Source of the DNA: a virus | IMG/VR virus record: IMGVR_UViG_3300044796_000046 | Coordinates: 1 to 24,852 of that record | Length of the DNA stretch: 24,852 nt | Reading direction: 5' to 3' (one strand) | In this document: in pieces, positions 21,098 through 24,852 of the stretch | Position numbering within the stretch: the stretch's first letter is position 1 | Layout: the number at the start of each line of letters is the position of its first letter | Notes under the pieces: model-generated | What the model saw: the letters and a program-made list of their open reading frames with translations, nothing else | The model's database searches: none | What the model was told of the DNA's origin: nothing | Program-made: the position numbers and the translations under genes

Positions 21098-22015
21098 GTG
21101 AACTACATACAACTAGCCCAGGCAATTCAGGACTATGCTGAAAACACGGAGCAGCTATTTGTAGCTAATATAGCCACCTTCGTAGAAGAGGCAGAACTGC
21201 GCATATACAATTCTGTACAATTACCAGCGCTACGCAAGAATGTTACAGGCACCATAACAGCCCTAAATCAATATTTAGCTCTTCCTATAGATTGGCTATC
21301 AACATACTCTATAGCTGTTATAGATGCTAGTGGTAACTATTTTTACTTGCTTGATAAAGATGTGAATTTTATTCGGGAGTCATACCCTAGCGTTGGATCA
21401 TTTGGGCAACCTAAGCACTACGGTGTTTTTGGTTCTCAAGCATCTAATGCTAACATAATGACTCTACTTTTAGGGCCAACACCGGACCAAAACTATAATA
21501 CTGAATTACACTATTTTTACTACCCGCCTACTATAGTACAAGGTGTTATTAGTGCTTTTGGTGGTACCACTGGTGGTTCTTTATACACAAACGGCACTTT
21601 TGAAAACATCCCACTAACAGGTGGTTCTGGCAGTAACGCTACTGCTACTATAACTGTTTTAGGGGGCATTGTTACTGCGGTAGTTGGTAATAGTGGTGGT
21701 TCATTATATGTTCCTGGGGATGTGCTTAGTTTTAATGTGTCTAGTATTGGTGGTTCAGGTGCTGGATTTTCTATACCTGTAGCCAGTGTTTCTAATGCTT
21801 CAGGGCATTCATGGCTTGGCGATAACTATGACTCTGTGTTGTTCTACGGGGCGATGCGTGAGGCTTGCATATTTATGCGTCAAGAACAAGATGTAGTGGC
21901 TAACTACGAAAATAAATACCAAGAAGCAATGTCAGAGCTTAAGAGATTAGGTGATGGGCTACAGCGCGGTGATGCGTATAGAGATGGCCAGACGAAACTT
22001 AGGGTGCGTACATGA
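21098..22015 (+). CDS. Tail-tubular / connector protein with inserted beta domain, 305 aa, GTG start
   Basis: The GTG at 21098 has AAGGA 7 nt before it. Residues 1-147 and about 235-305 together look like a podovirus connector or gp11-like protein (YIQLAQAIQDYAENTEQLF, EEAELRIYNSVQLPALR, ALPIDWLS, then DSVLFYGAMREACIFMRQE and a charged C-terminal helix). Residues about 148-231 are a Gly/Ser/Thr-rich beta segment with two GGSLY units that interrupts this frame. The insertion has the composition of a virion surface domain. The stop overlaps the next start (ATGA). Confidence 0.75.
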   Translation: MNYIQLAQAIQDYAENTEQLFVANIATFVEEAELRIYNSVQLPALRKNVTGTITALNQYLALPIDWLSTYSIAVIDASGNYFYLLDKDVNFIRESYPSVGSFGQPKHYGVFGSQASNANIMTLLLGPTPDQNYNTELHYFYYPPTIVQGVISAFGGTTGGSLYTNGTFENIPLTGGSGSNATATITVLGGIVTAVVGNSGGSLYVPGDVLSFNVSSIGGSGAGFSIPVASVSNASGHSWLGDNYDSVLFYGAMREACIFMRQEQDVVANYENKYQEAMSELKRLGDGLQRGDAYRDGQTKLRVRT

Positions 22016-22428
22016 GTGGGATAACACAGACACAATGTACGCAGCTAAAATTAGACCTGCTAAGCAGCTATTTTACTTCAGGTTCTTTTAAACTTGCGCT
22101 TTATGGGTATTCAGCAGCATTAGACAATACAACTACTGCATATACAACAGTAGGTGAGATTACAGGAACTGGCTATACAGCCGGAGGTGCGGCTCTTACA
22201 GTAATACCACCAGCAGCAGATTCTGTAAGTAATACTGCATACGTATCGTTTCAACCAGTGACTTGGACTCCAGCATCTTTTACGTGTGTGGGGGGCTTGA
22301 TATATAATGCAACAACAGGCCATGCAGTATGTGTTTTAAGTTTTGGATCCATAAGGACTGCCTCAAATTCATTTACGGTTACTTTTCCAACATTTGCAGC
22401 ATCTACTGCAATTATCCGCATAAGCTAG
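22012..22428 (+). CDS. Virion structural protein (beta-rich), 138 aa
   Basis: Coupled start (ATGA). MSGITQTQCTQLKLDLLSSYFTSGSFKLALY, then TTVGEITGTGYTAGGAAL and SFTVTFPTFAASTAIIRIS. This pattern (short helix, then YTT-x-GE-x-x-G-x-GYTAGG) is common in uncultured phage structural clusters near adaptor genes. It probably belongs to the tail or a decoration layer; function not established. Confidence 0.7.
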   Translation: MSGITQTQCTQLKLDLLSSYFTSGSFKLALYGYSAALDNTTTAYTTVGEITGTGYTAGGAALTVIPPAADSVSNTAYVSFQPVTWTPASFTCVGGLIYNATTGHAVCVLSFGSIRTASNSFTVTFPTFAASTAIIRIS

Positions 22429-22436
22429 GAGCTATC

Positions 22437-23015
22437 ATGAGTGACGAAAAAACAAGTATGGGTGATTCTGTAGATGCTACAGTGACCCGAAATGCAGGCC
22501 AACTGGACATATTTAGTCTTTTGGGCGAATACAAGGCAGAGTGCTATGGGCCTGATGGTATTTTAAAGTGGGCTGACGTCATTACGAATCTGACTACTAA
22601 TCCTGGGCGGGTTTTGATTATGAACTCCCTTGGGGGTAATACTGCTTCAGGCGCAGTGGTAATGGGATTGAAAGGCACAGGGGCTGCAGCATATACAGAT
22701 ACACAAGCATCGCACGCAGCTTGGCTTGAAGTTGGTGGGGCGAATGCTCCTACATATTCAGGCACCCGCAAGACTCCTGCTTTTAGTGCTGCAACCAATG
22801 CAAATCCATCTGTGCTAGCAACTAGTGCGGCAGTTATATTTAGCATGACGGGCTCAGGCACCGTAACAGGGGCATTTATTAACTTAGGCGGTTCGGCAAC
22901 TATTGATAATACTACAGGAACTTTATTTAGTGCTGGTGATTTTACTGCAGGTTCTAAAACAGTGTCTTCAGGCGATACGATAAACGTTACTTACACATTA
23001 TCTGCTGCTGGTTAA
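22437..23015 (+). CDS. Virion structural protein, 192 aa
   Basis: The start MSDEKTSMGDSVDATV was chosen for TAGGAG 5 nt upstream; a longer ORF reaching back to 22329 would overlap the previous gene by 100 nt. The central part (GPDGILKWADVITNLTTNPGRVLIMN) and the late INLGGSATIDNTTGTLFSAGDFTAG match a widespread phage virion protein pattern. The body is beta-rich with little charge. Likely a tail or baseplate-like surface protein; precise role unknown. Confidence 0.75.
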   Translation: MSDEKTSMGDSVDATVTRNAGQLDIFSLLGEYKAECYGPDGILKWADVITNLTTNPGRVLIMNSLGGNTASGAVVMGLKGTGAAAYTDTQASHAAWLEVGGANAPTYSGTRKTPAFSAATNANPSVLATSAAVIFSMTGSGTVTGAFINLGGSATIDNTTGTLFSAGDFTAGSKTVSSGDTINVTYTLSAAG

Positions 23016-23028
23016 CTAGGAGCATGCA

Positions 23029-24183
23029 ATGACTCTAGTTCTTGCCGACCGTGTTTTAGAAACTGCCACTTCTCCTGGTACGGGAGCGGTCAGCTTGCTG
23101 GGGGCTACTACGGGGTATCAGTCGTTTTTGACGGGCGTTGGTAATGGCAACACTACTTACTATGCCATAGTTGATCAAGCGGGCGCTAACTGGGAAGTAG
23201 GGCTTGGTACCTATAATTCGACAGGTAGTGTACTAACACGAACAACTCCTTTGTCTGGCAGTGCTGCAACTCCTGTTAATTTTGTTGCTGGCACACAGAA
23301 TGTCTTTGTAGCCTACCCCGCAGAAAAAGCAGTTTATCAGGGTGGTCCTTTGTCGGCTACTTCTGTTACAACACCTATTATAGAAAGTGCAACCACATTA
23401 CAACTCCAAACTAACGGCACAACAACAGCAGTAACGATAGATGCTCTTCAGAATGTGGGTATTGGTGTTACGCCTAGTACTTGGACTACTGGAACTAACA
23501 TATTACAAATAGGTTCAAAATCCTCCTTATGGCAAGGTGCAGGAGGGGGTATCAATGTAAGTAATAATTATTATATTACAAGCGGCGGGGTATATACTTA
23601 CCTTACTACGGGGTATGCGTCCTTATACAGCCAAAGTAATGGAACGCACGCTTGGTCTACAGCACCATCAGGGACGGCAGGAACAACAGCAACATTTACT
23701 ACTGTTATGTCATTAGATGCTAGTGGTAATTTACTCTTAACTAATGGTACTCAAGTTTTGAATGGCTCAACTACGGTCTTCGCTGCTGCTCTAACAAATG
23801 CAAAAGAACTCGTAAATATCATCGCAGCTGCCCCTGCCGCAACTCAAAATATCTATTTTAATCTCGGTGCTGTACAGTATTGCACCACAACAGCAGCTAA
23901 TAATTTTGTATTGAATTTTGCCATGTCGGCGGGGACGGCACTTAATACCGCAATGGCTGTTGGTGATTCAGCAACCTTCGCTTTTAAGACTGTGCAAGGC
24001 ACTACGGCTTATTATTGTACTTCAATCACTGTTGATGGTACCGCAACGGGTGTGACTACTAAATGGGTTGGCGGTGCGCCAATAGCAGGTAATGCTTCGG
24101 GTTGGGATTACTACACGGGCAACATTATTAAAACCGCGTCGGCAACTTATGACGTTGCAGTACAACTGTCGCAGGCTAAATAA
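23029..24183 (+). CDS. Tail fibre / spike-type protein, 384 aa
   Basis: TAGGAG is followed by MTLVLADRVLETATSPGTGAVSLLG. Residues 1-105 form a recurrent fibre N-terminal module (VLADRVLET, GYQSFLTGVGNGNTTYYAI, WEVGLGTY, TRTTPLSGSA, FVAYPAEKAVY). Residues about 120-150 (LQTNGTTTAVTIDALQNVGIGVTPSTW) start a beta-helical shaft-like middle. The last 130 residues form a separate beta domain. It probably trimerises and binds the host surface. The N-terminal module would attach to the virion and the C-terminus would be the variable receptor part (inference from fibre organisation). Confidence 0.8.
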   Translation: MTLVLADRVLETATSPGTGAVSLLGATTGYQSFLTGVGNGNTTYYAIVDQAGANWEVGLGTYNSTGSVLTRTTPLSGSAATPVNFVAGTQNVFVAYPAEKAVYQGGPLSATSVTTPIIESATTLQLQTNGTTTAVTIDALQNVGIGVTPSTWTTGTNILQIGSKSSLWQGAGGGINVSNNYYITSGGVYTYLTTGYASLYSQSNGTHAWSTAPSGTAGTTATFTTVMSLDASGNLLLTNGTQVLNGSTTVFAAALTNAKELVNIIAAAPAATQNIYFNLGAVQYCTTTAANNFVLNFAMSAGTALNTAMAVGDSATFAFKTVQGTTAYYCTSITVDGTATGVTTKWVGGAPIAGNASGWDYYTGNIIKTASATYDVAVQLSQAK

Positions 24184-24184
24184 A

Positions 24185-24852
24185 ATGCCTTTCTTAAGCA
24201 CATTAGGCGCAGCATCCGCTAGAGGGTTCGGGATGCTTATATCTGCGGCGTCAAGACTCCATGCCATCGCAGTGGCTCATGACATCACCCCATGGGTATC
24301 CGCTTACCCTTGGTCGGGGAGCGGCTTTGGCACCAAGTTCACCAATCCCGGAACGCTACCTGCTAGCACCGGGTATGGTGTTGCGTTCACTGCGGCTGGT
24401 GATGCCATCGCAGTGGCTCATGACATCACCCCATGGGTATCCGCTTACCCTTGGTCGGGGAGCGGCTTTGGCACTAAGTTCACCGATCCCGGAACGCTGC
24501 CTACTAGCACCGGGCGTGGTGTTGCGTTCACTGCGGCTGGTGATGCCATCGCAGTGGCTCATGCCAACTCCCCATACGTATCAGCTTACCCTTGGTCGGG
24601 GAGCGGCTTTGGCACCAAGTTCACCAATCCCGGAACGCTACCTGCTAGCACCGGGTATGGTGTTGCGTTCACCGCGGCCGGTGATGCCATCGCAGTGGCT
24701 CATGCCACCTCCCCATACGTATCCGCTTACCCTTGGTCGGGGAGCGGCTTTGGCACCAAATTCACCAATCCCGGCACGCTACCTACTAGCACCGGGCGTG
24801 GTGTTGCGTTCACCGCGGCCGGTGATGCCATCGCAGTGGCTCATGCCAACTC
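24185..24852 (+). CDS. Tandem-repeat virion protein, propeller-like (partial, runs off right edge)
   Basis: ATG one base after the fibre stop: MPFLSTLGAASARGFGMLIS, an opening (LGAASARGFG) common to phage tail proteins. From about residue 26 it consists of 47-residue units, AIAVAH...PWVSAYPWSGSGFGTKF...NPGTLP...GVAFTAAGD, four full and a fifth begun at the edge. Blades of this length with periodic aromatic and Gly residues suggest a beta-propeller-type repeat fold. It probably is a receptor-binding or tail-tip protein; repeat number and C-terminus are unknown because the window ends. No SD, so translation is probably coupled to the fibre gene. Confidence 0.8.
   Translation, partial: MPFLSTLGAASARGFGMLISAASRLHAIAVAHDITPWVSAYPWSGSGFGTKFTNPGTLPASTGYGVAFTAAGDAIAVAHDITPWVSAYPWSGSGFGTKFTDPGTLPTSTGRGVAFTAAGDAIAVAHANSPYVSAYPWSGSGFGTKFTNPGTLPASTGYGVAFTAAGDAIAVAHATSPYVSAYPWSGSGFGTKFTNPGTLPTSTGRGVAFTAAGDAIAVAHAN
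24261..24852 (+). repeat. 141-bp tandem repeat, four full copies plus start of a fifth
   Basis: ATGCCATCGCAGTGGCTCAT begins at 24261, 24402, 24543, 24684 and 24825, a constant 141-bp period. The copies differ by only a few bases, mainly at the segment after GCTCAT (GACATCACC, GCCAACTCC or GCCACCTCC) and around GGGTATGG/GGGCGTGG. The array continues beyond the window. Confidence 0.97.

Noticed and set aside
4600-23120. GTATCAG or CTGATAC half-sites in the virion genes
   Set aside because: Single arms without a partner at 4-5 nt; expected from codon use (for example VSD, YQ) and not full dyads.

Overview
The window is a piece of a tailed-phage genome (Caudoviricetes) with a podovirus-like gene order. 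It is most likely from an uncultured aquatic phage of a Gram-negative bacterium. Evidence for this is the run small terminase, large terminase, P22-type portal, GroES-like protein, scaffold, HK97-fold (Mu gpT-like) capsid, head-tail connectors, fibres, together with tight TAATG/ATGA gene junctions, ordinary Shine-Dalgarno (SD) sites and a lipoprotein with a lipobox. No tape-measure gene, tail sheath, integrase, polymerase or tRNA is visible. The host cannot be named from the sequence.

Left block (1-3830) is transcribed leftward and holds short genes of unknown function. It is studded with seven copies of a dyad, CTGATAC-N4/5-GTATCAG, four of them 21-24 nt before a start codon. It also has 33-bp tandem repeats at two duplicated loci and a chain of ATGA-coupled genes ending in two tandem paralogues of a glycine-rich protein encoded by GGGTAT-type repeats. 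An AT-rich 500-bp gap (1384-1881) carries a 22-bp perfect palindrome, a possible divergent promoter pair and a rightward terminator with no gene before it.

The switch region (3831-4222) separates the leftward block from the rightward virion genes. It contains a strong hairpin-plus-T-run terminator that faces left.

Right block (4223-24852) is entirely rightward: terminase small subunit; terminase large subunit interrupted at Walker B by a class 3 intein with a LAGLIDADG endonuclease; portal with a long Gln/His-rich coiled tail; GroES-like protein; scaffold; two capsid-associated proteins; major capsid protein and a terminator. A free-standing Vsr-type homing endonuclease follows. Then come small virion-type proteins, a fibre-like protein, a lipoprotein and a membrane protein, a cluster of small basic or Gly-rich proteins sharing a C-terminal motif, two connector-type proteins (one with a nested beta-rich insertion), decoration/fibre proteins and, running off the right edge, a protein built of near-identical 47-residue repeats.

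Two independent homing elements (intein and free-standing endonuclease) sit at the two most conserved virion genes, terminase and capsid. The least explained part is the leftward block, where dyads, repeats and small coupled genes suggest an uncharacterised regulatory or RNA-processing arrangement.
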